Positions 44,301 to 53,160 of a stretch of DNA of 64,000 nt are shown piece by piece. The stretch spans positions 372,001-436,000 of the forward strand of contig NZ_MZXW01000053.1 of assembly GCF_004123905.1 (NCBI RefSeq), in the 5' to 3' direction. How positions within the stretch are numbered: the first letter of the stretch is position 1; every line of letters starts with the position of its first letter. Both the position numbers and the translations under genes were made by a program. This DNA comes from Bradyrhizobium betae. Lineage in GTDB: Bacteria; Pseudomonadota; Alphaproteobacteria; Rhizobiales; Xanthobacteraceae. The notes beneath the pieces are model-generated. The model did not search any database and had not been told where the DNA came from. It saw nothing but the letters and a program-made list of their open reading frames with translations.

Positions 44301-45548
44301 TCAGGATTTTGGCATGACGCCCGGGCCCTTGTCCGGCCATTGCGCGATCAGCTTCTCGTCGATGTTGAAATGCTGGGCGACCAGCTTGGGTGGCGTATGC
44401 GTCAGCCAGTTGGATAGCGAGACCTCCTCGTAGCGCGGCGCACGGAATACGCCGACGAACTGCAATTCGGTATCGCCGACATTCTCGACATAATGGCCGA
44501 GGTTGCGCCGGACATAGCCGATGTCGCCGGCCGAAAAATCCGTCGTTAGCGCGTTGGGTCCGGTGTCGAACACCGTCATCCGCGCCTTGCCTTTGATGTA
44601 GTACTGCCATTCGTCGGCGTTCGGATGCCAGTGCATCTCGCGGACCGCTCCCGGCGGCATCGTCACCAGCGCCGCGGCGACGGTGGTCGCGACCTTGAAG
44701 TTGCTGCTGTCGGCGACGCGGATGCTGCCTGCGGAGCTCTCCTTGACGGGGGCCGAACTGCCGAGCGAGTGGATGAACGGGTAGGGTGGTGCCTCGACGT
44801 TCCCGGCAACGGCAGCGCGATCGGCGGCGAGATCGCCGGGCACCGTGCCCTGGAAGATCCAGCGATTGTGCAGAGGGATCTTCGCGAACGCGTCGGCCGG
44901 GACGCCGAAATTCTTCGCCAGCACCTCGGGCGGCGTATGCGCAAGCCAGTCCGTCACCAGCAGCGTGTTGAACTCATTGGCGTGGCCGTCGTCGAAGCAG
45001 ATCACGAATTCGCAGCCGTCGGGGCCCAGGCCCTGCAGTGAATGCGGCGCGCCCGCCGGAAAATACCAGAGGTCGCCGGCCTTGAGGTCGCCGACATAGG
45101 GGCGCCCCAGCGTGTCGAGCACGGTGATGCGGCAGCTGCCGTAGGTCATGATCGCCCATTCGGCGGCCTGATGCCAATGCAACTCGCGGATGCCGCCAGC
45201 GGACAGCCGCATGTTGACGCCGGAGATCTCCTTCGAGATGGCGAAGTCTTCGACCGTGACTTGCCGTGCCCATCCGCCATTCTGGATGCGCCTCGGCGCG
45301 TTGTTGAACGAGGCCCAATCCATCGGCATGCCGCCGACATCGGTCGCGGGCGGGGTTTGCGCGGAAGGGAATTGCCTGGCCAATTCAGGGTTTTGCGGAC
45401 CGGGATCGGTCAGGCTTCCCGGGCTTTTGGCGTTGATGGCGCCTTGCGGCGGCTCGTCCGGATTGCCGAAGCTCGCAGCGTGTGCGCTGGAACCGACCAT
45501 GGCGGCGCCTGCCGCGGACATGGCCAGCAAATCTCGTCTTGAAAACAT
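44301..45548 (-). CDS. Tat-exported bicupin, oxalate decarboxylase-like
   Basis: This 415-residue protein has a twin-arginine signal (SRRDLLAMSAAGAA) and two cupin domains. The metal motifs are ELHWHQAAEW (first) and EMHWHPNADEW (second), each with the HxH...E pattern of Mn-binding oxalate decarboxylase (OxdC). The active-site lid residues could not be assigned by eye. If it is OxdC it splits oxalate to formate and CO2; other bicupins are oxidases. ATG 45548 places the Tat motif at the start. Confidence 0.8.
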   Translation of the reverse strand: MFSRRDLLAMSAAGAAMVGSSAHAASFGNPDEPPQGAINAKSPGSLTDPGPQNPELARQFPSAQTPPATDVGGMPMDWASFNNAPRRIQNGGWARQVTVEDFAISKEISGVNMRLSAGGIRELHWHQAAEWAIMTYGSCRITVLDTLGRPYVGDLKAGDLWYFPAGAPHSLQGLGPDGCEFVICFDDGHANEFNTLLVTDWLAHTPPEVLAKNFGVPADAFAKIPLHNRWIFQGTVPGDLAADRAAVAGNVEAPPYPFIHSLGSSAPVKESSAGSIRVADSSNFKVATTVAAALVTMPPGAVREMHWHPNADEWQYYIKGKARMTVFDTGPNALTTDFSAGDIGYVRRNLGHYVENVGDTELQFVGVFRAPRYEEVSLSNWLTHTPPKLVAQHFNIDEKLIAQWPDKGPGVMPKS

Positions 45549-45798
45549 CTTGGATCGCTCCTGAAAATAGTCGAAAGCCCATCGTCGTGACGGGGCTCCA
45601 TCCACCCAGCCTAGTTTCCGGCTACCGCTTCAGCTTCCGCGAACGGCGCTCTTTTTGCCGGAAAGCACTGGCTGCTTCAGCCCGCGCCGGCCGGGACCAT
45701 GCGTGTGCGATTGCGAAATTCGGCTTCGTTTTGAAAAGACGGCTCTGCCGGCACGATCCTTAACTGGCCGGAAATTGCCAATACCGAGAGATATCGAG

Positions 45799-48090
45799 AT
45801 GACCACGAAATCGGTTCGTCCCTATCGTGAACCCGCCGGCGGCTGGGGCGCACTCAAGGCACTCAGCGAGGCGCTTCTGGTGCAGCGTGCGCCGCTGAAG
45901 GGCGCGGCGACGCTGAGCCGGATGAACCAGCCGGAGGGTTTTGATTGCCCCGGCTGCGCGTGGCCGGACCCGAAACACACCTCCTCGTTCGAATTCTGCG
46001 AGAACGGCGGCAAGGCGATCGCATGGGAGACGACATCGAAGCGCTGCACGCCAGAATTCTTCGCCGAGCATACCGTCACCGAGCTCGCGAGCTGGAACGA
46101 CTATGATCTCGAAATGGTGGGACGGCTCACGCATCCGATGGCCTATGATGCCGGATCCGACCGCTATCTTCCGGTGGAATGGAGCGATGCGTTTGACATG
46201 ATCGGACGTGAGCTCAGATCGTTGCCGGATCCGAACATGGCGGAGTTCTACACGTCCGGGCGGACCTCGAACGAGGCCGCCTTCCTCTATCAGCTGTTCG
46301 TGCGCGAATACGGCACCAACAATTTCCCCGACTGCTCCAACATGTGCCACGAGGCGACCAGCGTCGGCCTGCCGTATTCGCTCGGTGTCGGCAAAGGCAC
46401 TGTGCTGCTCGAGGATTTCGACAAGGCCGATTGCATCTTCATCTTCGGGCAGAATCCGGGCACCAACAGCCCGCGGATGATGACGAGCCTGCGCAATGCG
46501 GCCCGCCGCGGCGCTTCCATCATCTCCTTCAATCCGTTCCGCGAGCGGGCGCTGGAACGTTTCCAGGCACCGCAAAGCCCGCTCGAGATGATCACGCTGT
46601 CGTCGACGACGATCAGCTCAAAACTCTTCCAGGTGCGGGTCGGCGGCGACGTCGCCGTCCTCAAGGGAATCATGAAGATCCTGGTGGAGGCCGACGAGGC
46701 TGCCCGCGCGGCCGAGCAGCCGGAAATCCTCGATTGGGATTTCATTCGCGGTCACACCGTCGGCGTCGAAGCGCTGATCGACGATCTCAAGCGCCTGCAA
46801 TGGCCCGACATCGAACGCCAGTCCGGCCTGACACGCGAGGACATGGAATATGCGGCCGGCGCCTATATGAAGGCGGAGCGCGCCATCCTCGTGTACGGCA
46901 TGGGCGTCACCCAGCACTGGCGTGGCGCGAACAACGTCCAGCAGATCGCCAACCTCGCGCTGTTGCGCGGCAATGTGGGGCGCGAAGGCGCCGGCGTTTG
47001 CCCCGTTCGCGGTCATTCCAACGTGCAGGGCGATCGCACCGTTGGCATCACCGAGATCCCCAAGGCGGACTTCCTCGAGCGCCTGGAGCAGCGTTTCGGC
47101 TTCAAGCCGCCGGCCGCGCCGGGACACAACGTGGTGACCGCGCTGGAAGCCATGATCCGCGGCGAGGTGAAGGCGTTCTTCGCGATGGGCGGCAATTTTG
47201 CCGCGGCCATTCCGGACTGGCAGGCAACGCAGGCCGCGCTCGGCAAGCTCGATCTGACCGCCTATGTCGCCACCAAGCTCAACCGCAGTCACCTGATCCA
47301 TGGCCGCGCCGCCCTGATCCTGCCGTGCCTCGGACGCACCGAGATCGACATTCAGGTATCCGGACCGCAGTCGGTCACGGTGGAGGATTCGATGTCGATG
47401 GTGCATGCGTCCGCCGGCCGCAACAAGCCGGCGTCGGAGCATCTCCGTAGTGAGATCGCGATCGTCGCCGGCGTTGCCAAGGCAACGCTGGGTGAGCGCA
47501 CGGTGGTCGACTGGGACGGCTTCGTCGCCGATTACGACCGCATCCGCGATGCAATCGAGGCGGTGTTGCCGATCTTCCAGGGCTACAATGCGCGCATCCG
47601 CGTCCCCGGCGGCTTCCATCTCACCTCGACCGCGCGCGAGCGCATCTGGGCGACGCCGTCGGGCAAGGCGAACTTCCTGGTCTTTCCGGGCTGCGGCGAG
47701 GACCCGCCGCAGAGCGATCCCGATTTCCTCTGGCTCACCACCGTCCGCAGCCACGACCAGTACAACACCACGCTCTACTCGCTGTCGGACCGCTATCGCG
47801 GCGTCTTCGGCCAGCGCGACGTGGTGTTCCTCAACGAATATGAACTGAAAAAGCGCGGACTTGCCGACGGCGATCGCGTCGACCTGATCACGGCCTCGAC
47901 GGATGGCGCCGAGCGGATCGTGCGCAACTTCCGCGTCGTGGCCTATTCCTTTCCGACCGGCTGTTGTGCGGCGTACTATCCGGAGACCAATCCGCTGGTG
48001 CCGCTCTATGCCCGCGATCCCCTGAGCTTCACGCCGTCATACAAGGGCGTCCCGATCCGCCTGGTGCGTTCGGCAGCTACCGGGGAATAG
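45799..48090 (+). CDS. FdhF/YdeP-family molybdopterin oxidoreductase
   Basis: This 763-residue enzyme has the YdeP signature DCPGCAWPDPKH, the NFPDCSNMCHEAT segment, the FIFGQNPGTNSPRM cofactor loop and a C-terminal FWLTTVRSHDQYNTT-like dinucleotide-binding region. It belongs to the bis-MGD DMSO-reductase superfamily; many relatives are annotated as formate dehydrogenase alpha subunits, but YdeP itself is linked to acid resistance. The usual N-terminal Fe-S motif CxxCxxxC is absent. The product of fdhD at 36.7 kb could serve it. Its 3' end overlaps the leftward kinase gene by 54 bp. Confidence 0.9.
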   Translation: MTTKSVRPYREPAGGWGALKALSEALLVQRAPLKGAATLSRMNQPEGFDCPGCAWPDPKHTSSFEFCENGGKAIAWETTSKRCTPEFFAEHTVTELASWNDYDLEMVGRLTHPMAYDAGSDRYLPVEWSDAFDMIGRELRSLPDPNMAEFYTSGRTSNEAAFLYQLFVREYGTNNFPDCSNMCHEATSVGLPYSLGVGKGTVLLEDFDKADCIFIFGQNPGTNSPRMMTSLRNAARRGASIISFNPFRERALERFQAPQSPLEMITLSSTTISSKLFQVRVGGDVAVLKGIMKILVEADEAARAAEQPEILDWDFIRGHTVGVEALIDDLKRLQWPDIERQSGLTREDMEYAAGAYMKAERAILVYGMGVTQHWRGANNVQQIANLALLRGNVGREGAGVCPVRGHSNVQGDRTVGITEIPKADFLERLEQRFGFKPPAAPGHNVVTALEAMIRGEVKAFFAMGGNFAAAIPDWQATQAALGKLDLTAYVATKLNRSHLIHGRAALILPCLGRTEIDIQVSGPQSVTVEDSMSMVHASAGRNKPASEHLRSEIAIVAGVAKATLGERTVVDWDGFVADYDRIRDAIEAVLPIFQGYNARIRVPGGFHLTSTARERIWATPSGKANFLVFPGCGEDPPQSDPDFLWLTTVRSHDQYNTTLYSLSDRYRGVFGQRDVVFLNEYELKKRGLADGDRVDLITASTDGAERIVRNFRVVAYSFPTGCCAAYYPETNPLVPLYARDPLSFTPSYKGVPIRLVRSAATGE

Positions 48091-49533
48091 CGGCAGCGTG
48101 AACCAGAAGCGCGCGCCGCCACTCGTACCATTGCCTTCGGCGCCGATCCAGCCGCCATGCGTTTCCACGATCGACCGGCAGATCGGCAGTCCCATGCCCA
48201 TCCCGCTCTCCTTGGTCGTGAAAAAGCTGTCGAAGAGCCGATCGACATGTTCGGCGGCGATGCCGGGACCGTTGTCCTCCACCGAGCAGCACAGCGTCGC
48301 GGTGTCCTGTATGACCGTGCTGATGATGATCCTGCGATCGTCATATCCGGCCTGCGTCATGGCCTGCACCGCGTTGATGGCGAGATTGACGATCACCTGC
48401 TGGAGCTGGGTGCGGTCACCGAGCACGTGCGCCACGGCGGGGGCAGGGCGATGCAGGATCGTTACGTTGCGGGATTCCATCTCGTGCCGCAGAAATAGAA
48501 GCGCTTCGCGAATGATCTCGTCGAACGACAGGGATGCCTGCTCGGGCACCTTGCGGGACGCCATCCCGTGAACGCGCGCCACGATGTTTGCGGCGCGTTG
48601 GGTATCCACGACGATGTTCTCGATCACCTTACGGATCTCGACGATATCGGGAGTGGGTCTGTTCAGCCATCGCAGCCCGGCAGCGCCGTTGGTGGCTATG
48701 GCGGCCAGCGGCTGGTTGACCTCGTGGGCGATCGACGCGGTCAATTCGCCAAGCATCGAGACGCGCGCGGCATGCGCAAACTCGGCCTGCACCTGCTGGA
48801 GCTTCTGCTGGGTGCGAAGACGCTGTGAAATGTCGATCGTACCGACCAGGCTTACCTCGAGATCATTGATGGGGCCGACCCGAGCCGTCGTAAAGAGAAC
48901 GTCGACGACGCGGCCATCCCACGTGACCATCCTCGTCTCTTCCTCGAAGTTCGTCTCGCCGCGATAGCGGGATTCCATGGCCCGCCGGAACGTATCGGGA
49001 CGTTCCTTCCAGGTATCGGCCATGGAACGTCCGACATAGTCGTCGCTGCCGCCTCCGAACATCTGGATGGCCCGTTCGTTGGCCTCCTGAAACGAGAGCG
49101 CGTCCATGCAGGTCCGCAGGAACTCGGGATGACTGTCGAAATAGGGGCCGAGGTCCTTGACGCCCTCGGCTTTTAATTTTCGGAACAGCACGACCAGCCT
49201 GCTGGCGTCGAGCTGCCGGAACGCGATCGGCATGCGACTGAACAAATGGCGGTAACGGAGCTCGCTGTGTTCCAGTTCGACATGGGCCTTCTTCAGGGCC
49301 GTGATATCCATGATCGCGCCGACGAGCGTCAGCGAAGCGGCCAGAACAGCGGCGAAGGCGATTATCGTGAAATTGTCTCCGAGCAGCGAGCAGGCGAAGG
49401 ACAGCAGGGTCAAAGCAAGGCTGCCCGAAGCCCACAGCAGAATGCGATCCTGTATTGTCTGGATCGGCAGCACACGACGCCACCATCGCTGGGGCTGTAC
49501 GGGGTTAGAGCCATCCAGGCGGTCGAGCGTCAT
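48037..49533 (-). CDS. PAS-domain sensor histidine kinase
   Basis: This 498-residue kinase has two N-terminal membrane helices (about 28-70), one PAS-type region (about 95-235), a coiled stretch and a HisKA domain with ASIAHEVNQPLAAI, then HATPase motifs: Asn in VNLAINAVQAM, DNGPG and GMGMGLPI. The HExNQPL motif places it in the FixL/DctB-type kinase class. No response regulator is adjacent. Its last 54 bp overlap the convergent molybdoenzyme gene. Confidence 0.87.
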   Translation of the reverse strand: MTLDRLDGSNPVQPQRWWRRVLPIQTIQDRILLWASGSLALTLLSFACSLLGDNFTIIAFAAVLAASLTLVGAIMDITALKKAHVELEHSELRYRHLFSRMPIAFRQLDASRLVVLFRKLKAEGVKDLGPYFDSHPEFLRTCMDALSFQEANERAIQMFGGGSDDYVGRSMADTWKERPDTFRRAMESRYRGETNFEEETRMVTWDGRVVDVLFTTARVGPINDLEVSLVGTIDISQRLRTQQKLQQVQAEFAHAARVSMLGELTASIAHEVNQPLAAIATNGAAGLRWLNRPTPDIVEIRKVIENIVVDTQRAANIVARVHGMASRKVPEQASLSFDEIIREALLFLRHEMESRNVTILHRPAPAVAHVLGDRTQLQQVIVNLAINAVQAMTQAGYDDRRIIISTVIQDTATLCCSVEDNGPGIAAEHVDRLFDSFFTTKESGMGMGLPICRSIVETHGGWIGAEGNGTSGGARFWFTLPLFPGSCRTHQADRDALV

Positions 49534-49640
49534 GCGAGAGGTTTACCGCGGCGCCGAAGAACGGTCTTTTGCGTTTTCGCAGGCGCTTTGTCAAAATGCA
49601 CGAAGCCTGCGACCCTAGGCCATCTCTGCCATGGGTGTCG

Positions 49641-50030
49641 TCACGCCGAACCGCCGCTCGAATTCGGCGACGTCGACGCGCCGCGCCGATGGGTGCCGTC
49701 GCCGATCTTGCGGTCGCCGTCCCAGGCCTCGACGTCGAACAGGATGCTCCTGGCTTCGACCGCGACGACCCGCGCGATCGCGCGCACCGTACGGCCGACC
49801 GGGGTTGCCGCCAGATGGCGGATATTGACCATCATTCCGACGCTGACATGGCCCGCGGGCAGCAACGGCTGAACCGCCGATCCTGCGGCCATCTCCATGT
49901 GCAGGATCATCATCGGCGTGCCGTAGACTTCAGGCATTCCCGGCACCACATGGCCGACCGTCATCTCGGGCGTGACGGTCACCAGCATCGAAGCCGTCGT
50001 GCCGGCGGTGACCTTCTCAAGCGGATTCAT
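49641..50030 (-). CDS. Hotdog-fold thioesterase with apparent C-terminal frameshift
   Basis: The protein has a thioesterase (FlK-like) fold: TPEMTVGHVVPGMPEVYGTPMM and GHVSVGMMVNIRHLAATPVG with a conserved His. At about residue 118 (THRR) the expected ending is lost: the current frame reads Gly/Ser/Thr to a stop at 49641, whereas a shift near 49677-49686 gives VDVAEFERRFGVTTPMAEMA and a stop at 49615. A one-base deletion in the GC-rich stretch is the simplest explanation. The gene overlaps the RND permease by 14 bp. Confidence 0.82.
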   Translation of the reverse strand: MNPLEKVTAGTTASMLVTVTPEMTVGHVVPGMPEVYGTPMMILHMEMAAGSAVQPLLPAGHVSVGMMVNIRHLAATPVGRTVRAIARVVAVEARSILFDVEAWDGDRKIGDGTHRRGASTSPNSSGGSA

Positions 50031-53000
50031 GACTCAAGCCCGTATCTGCCTCGGTCGTGGATGGTGTGGGTGTCGCGGTCGCCCGCGGCTTGCGCCCGGT
50101 CAGCCAGTTGCTGAGCCGGTCGAGATAGAGATAGACGACGGGCGTCGTGTAGAGCGTCAGAACCTGCGACAGCATCAAGCCGCCGACGATGGTGTAGCCG
50201 AGCGGCTGGCGCAGCTCCGCGCCGGTGCCGGAGCCGATCATCAGCGGCACGCCTCCGAGCAGCGCGGCCATCGTCGTCATCAGGATCGGCCGGAAGCGCA
50301 GCGTGCAGGCCTGGTAGATCGCCTCTTCCGGGCTGAGCCCGTGCTGGCGCTCCACCTCAAGGGCGAAATCGACCAGCATGATGCCGTTCTTCTTGACGAT
50401 GCCGATCAGCAGGATGATGCCGATGATGGCGATGACGCTGAGATCCATGTGGACCGCCAGCAGCAACAGCAGCGCCCCGATGCCGGCCGAAGGCAGCGTC
50501 GACAAGATCGTGATCGGATGGATCAGGCTCTCATAGAGCACGCCGAGGATGATGTAGATCACGATCAGCGCCGCCCCGATCAAGAGCGGCGTGCCCGACA
50601 GGGAAGACTGGAACGCCTGCGCATTGCCTTGGAACGAGGCCGCCAGCGAGGCGGGCCTGCCAGTGTCCCGCTCGATCTTCTGGATCGCCGCCACCGCATC
50701 GCCCAGCGCGACGCCGGGTTTTAGGTTGAACGAGATCGTCACCGAGGGAAACAGGCTCTGGTGGTTGATCAGGATCGGCGCAGGCTTGATCACGGTGTGA
50801 ACCAGCGTGCTCAGGGGGACCTGCTGGCCGGTCGACGAGTTCAGGTAGATGTCCTTGAGCGCTTCGGGGCCGTACTGGAAGCGCGGATCGACCTCCATCA
50901 CGACATGGTACTGGTTCAGCGAGGTGAACATCGTGGACACGATGCGCTGGCCGAACGCGTCGTCGAGCGTGTTGTCGATCGTCGTGGGCAGGATACCGAA
51001 GCTCGATGCGACCTCGCGATTGACGGTCACCTCCAGCCGCGGGCCGGCATTGGCCTGATCGCTCGCGACGTCGGTGATGAGGTCGAGTGCGCGGAGCTTT
51101 GCCAAGAAGATCGCCGACCAGCTGGTGAGCTCGTTGGAATCGGCGTCCGTCAGCGTGTACTGATATTGCGTCTTCGACAGGCGCGCGCCGATGGTGATGT
51201 CCTGCGCCGCCTGCATGTAGAGCCTGATGCCCTGGATATGGGCGAGCGCCGGCCCCAGCCGCTCGATGATCTGGTAGGCGCTGGCCTTGCGCTCGGGCTT
51301 CGGCTTCAGGACGATGAAGATGCGGCCCTGGTTGAGCGTCGCGGTCGGGCCGCCCGGGCCGATATAGCTCGCCACCGACTGCACCGCCGGGTCCTTCGAG
51401 AGGATGTCGACGACCGCCTGCTGGCGCTCGGACATGGCGGGGAAGGAGATGTCCTGTGCGGCTTCGGTGATGCCGACAATCTGCCCGGTGTCCTGCTGCG
51501 GGAAGAAACCCTTGGGAATGATCACGTAGAGATAGCCGGTCAGCGCGACGGTCGAGAGCATCACCAGCAGCGTCGCGAAGCGATGGCGCAGCACGATGCG
51601 CAAGCCTCTAGCATAGAGTGCCAGCAGGGCATCGAAGCCGCGTTCGAAGATGAGATAGAGCCGGCCGTGCTTCCTGCGCGATTCGTCCTTCAGGAGCCGC
51701 GCGCACATCATCGGTGTCAGCGTGAGCGAGATGATCAGCGACAGCAGCAGCGACGCGGTGATCGTGACGGCGAATTCCTGGAACAGCTTGCCGACGTAAC
51801 CGCCCATCAGGAACAGCGGGATGAACACCGCGATCAGCGACAAGGTGATGGAGACGATGGTGAAGCCGATTTCGCTGGAACCCTTGAGCGCGGCCTCCAT
51901 CGGCGTCATGCCCTGCTCGAGATGGCGCACGATATTCTCGATGACCACGACGGCATCGTCGACCACGAAGCCGACCGCGATCGACAGCGCCATCAGCGAG
52001 AGGTTGTCCAGGCTGTAGCCGAGCACGTAAAGCACCGCGAAGGTGCCGACCAGCGACAGCGGAACCGTGATCGCCGGGATGATGGTGGCCCAGAAATTCC
52101 GCAAGAACAGGAATATGACCATCACCACCAGTGCGACCGTCAGCATCAGCGTGAACTGAACGTCGGAGACGGCGGCGCGAATGGTGGCGGTCCGGTCGGC
52201 GGCGATCGTCACCTTGATCGCGGGCGGAACGGAGGCTTGCAATTGCGGCAGCAGCTTCTTGATGCGGTCGACGGTCTCGATCACGTTGGCGCCGGGAACG
52301 CGCTGGACTGCCAGGATGATCGCCGGCTCCTTGCCGTACCAGCCGGCCAGAAGGTCGTTCTCGGGCCCGTCGACCGCGGTGCCGATGTCGCGTATCCGCA
52401 CCGGCGAGCCGTTGCGATAGGCGATGATGAGGTCTTCATAGGCGGACGGCTTGAGCAGCTGATCGTTGGTGTTCAGCGTATAGGTGACGCGCGGGCTGTT
52501 GAGCGTGCCCTTGGGCAGGTCGACATTGGCGCCGGCGATCACGTTGCGGACGTCTTCGAGGCCGATGCCGCGGGCGGCAAGTGCCTGCGGATTGACGCGG
52601 ACGCGGATCGCGGGTTTCTGCTGACCGCCGATTCCGACGAGGCCGACGCCTGGCACCTGCGAGATCTTCGGCAGCAGGATGTTCTCCGCATAGGCATCCA
52701 CCGTGGTCAGCGGCAGCGAGTCCGACGTCAGCGCGATCAGCATGATCGGCGTCTCCGCCGGATTCACCTTCCTGATCGTCGGCGGATAGGGGATGTTCGG
52801 CGGCAGGAAGGGGCTCGCCGCATTGATCGCGGCCAGCACGTCCACCGCCGCGCTGTCCACCGTGCGCGACAGCTCGAATTGCACCGTGAGCTGGGCGACG
52901 CCGAGCGCACTGGAGGAGGTGAGCTGGGTGACGCCGGGGATCTGGCTGAGCTGCTGCTCGAGCGGCGTGGCGAGCGACGAGGCGATTGTGCCGGGGTCGG

Positions 53001-53160
53001 CGCCGGGCAGCTGCGCCGAGATCTGGATGGTCGGGTAATTGACGTTCGGCAGCGCGCCGACCGGCAGCAGCGGATAGGCCGCGAGGCCGCATAGCAGCAG
53101 GCCCGCCATCAGCAGGGCGGTCGCGATCGGCCGCAGGATGAAGGGCGCGGAGAGGTTCAT
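50017..53160 (-). CDS. RND efflux permease, MdtB/C-like
   Basis: This 1047-residue exporter resembles MdtB/MdtC and the related MuxB. TM4 has FVVDDAVVVIENIVRHLEQG (paired Asp) and TM10 has ILLIGIVKKNGIMLVDFA (Lys and Asn in the proton path). It is co-linear with an adaptor gene whose stop it overlaps by 4 bp and a thioesterase gene downstream. It lacks a second permease, which mdtABC has. Confidence 0.93.
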   Translation of the reverse strand: MNLSAPFILRPIATALLMAGLLLCGLAAYPLLPVGALPNVNYPTIQISAQLPGADPGTIASSLATPLEQQLSQIPGVTQLTSSSALGVAQLTVQFELSRTVDSAAVDVLAAINAASPFLPPNIPYPPTIRKVNPAETPIMLIALTSDSLPLTTVDAYAENILLPKISQVPGVGLVGIGGQQKPAIRVRVNPQALAARGIGLEDVRNVIAGANVDLPKGTLNSPRVTYTLNTNDQLLKPSAYEDLIIAYRNGSPVRIRDIGTAVDGPENDLLAGWYGKEPAIILAVQRVPGANVIETVDRIKKLLPQLQASVPPAIKVTIAADRTATIRAAVSDVQFTLMLTVALVVMVIFLFLRNFWATIIPAITVPLSLVGTFAVLYVLGYSLDNLSLMALSIAVGFVVDDAVVVIENIVRHLEQGMTPMEAALKGSSEIGFTIVSITLSLIAVFIPLFLMGGYVGKLFQEFAVTITASLLLSLIISLTLTPMMCARLLKDESRRKHGRLYLIFERGFDALLALYARGLRIVLRHRFATLLVMLSTVALTGYLYVIIPKGFFPQQDTGQIVGITEAAQDISFPAMSERQQAVVDILSKDPAVQSVASYIGPGGPTATLNQGRIFIVLKPKPERKASAYQIIERLGPALAHIQGIRLYMQAAQDITIGARLSKTQYQYTLTDADSNELTSWSAIFLAKLRALDLITDVASDQANAGPRLEVTVNREVASSFGILPTTIDNTLDDAFGQRIVSTMFTSLNQYHVVMEVDPRFQYGPEALKDIYLNSSTGQQVPLSTLVHTVIKPAPILINHQSLFPSVTISFNLKPGVALGDAVAAIQKIERDTGRPASLAASFQGNAQAFQSSLSGTPLLIGAALIVIYIILGVLYESLIHPITILSTLPSAGIGALLLLLAVHMDLSVIAIIGIILLIGIVKKNGIMLVDFALEVERQHGLSPEEAIYQACTLRFRPILMTTMAALLGGVPLMIGSGTGAELRQPLGYTIVGGLMLSQVLTLYTTPVVYLYLDRLSNWLTGRKPRATATPTPSTTEADTGLSHESA

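Noticed and set aside
50761..53094. 777-codon plus-strand open frame
   Set aside because: It is a shadow of the RND permease gene with no recognisable domain.
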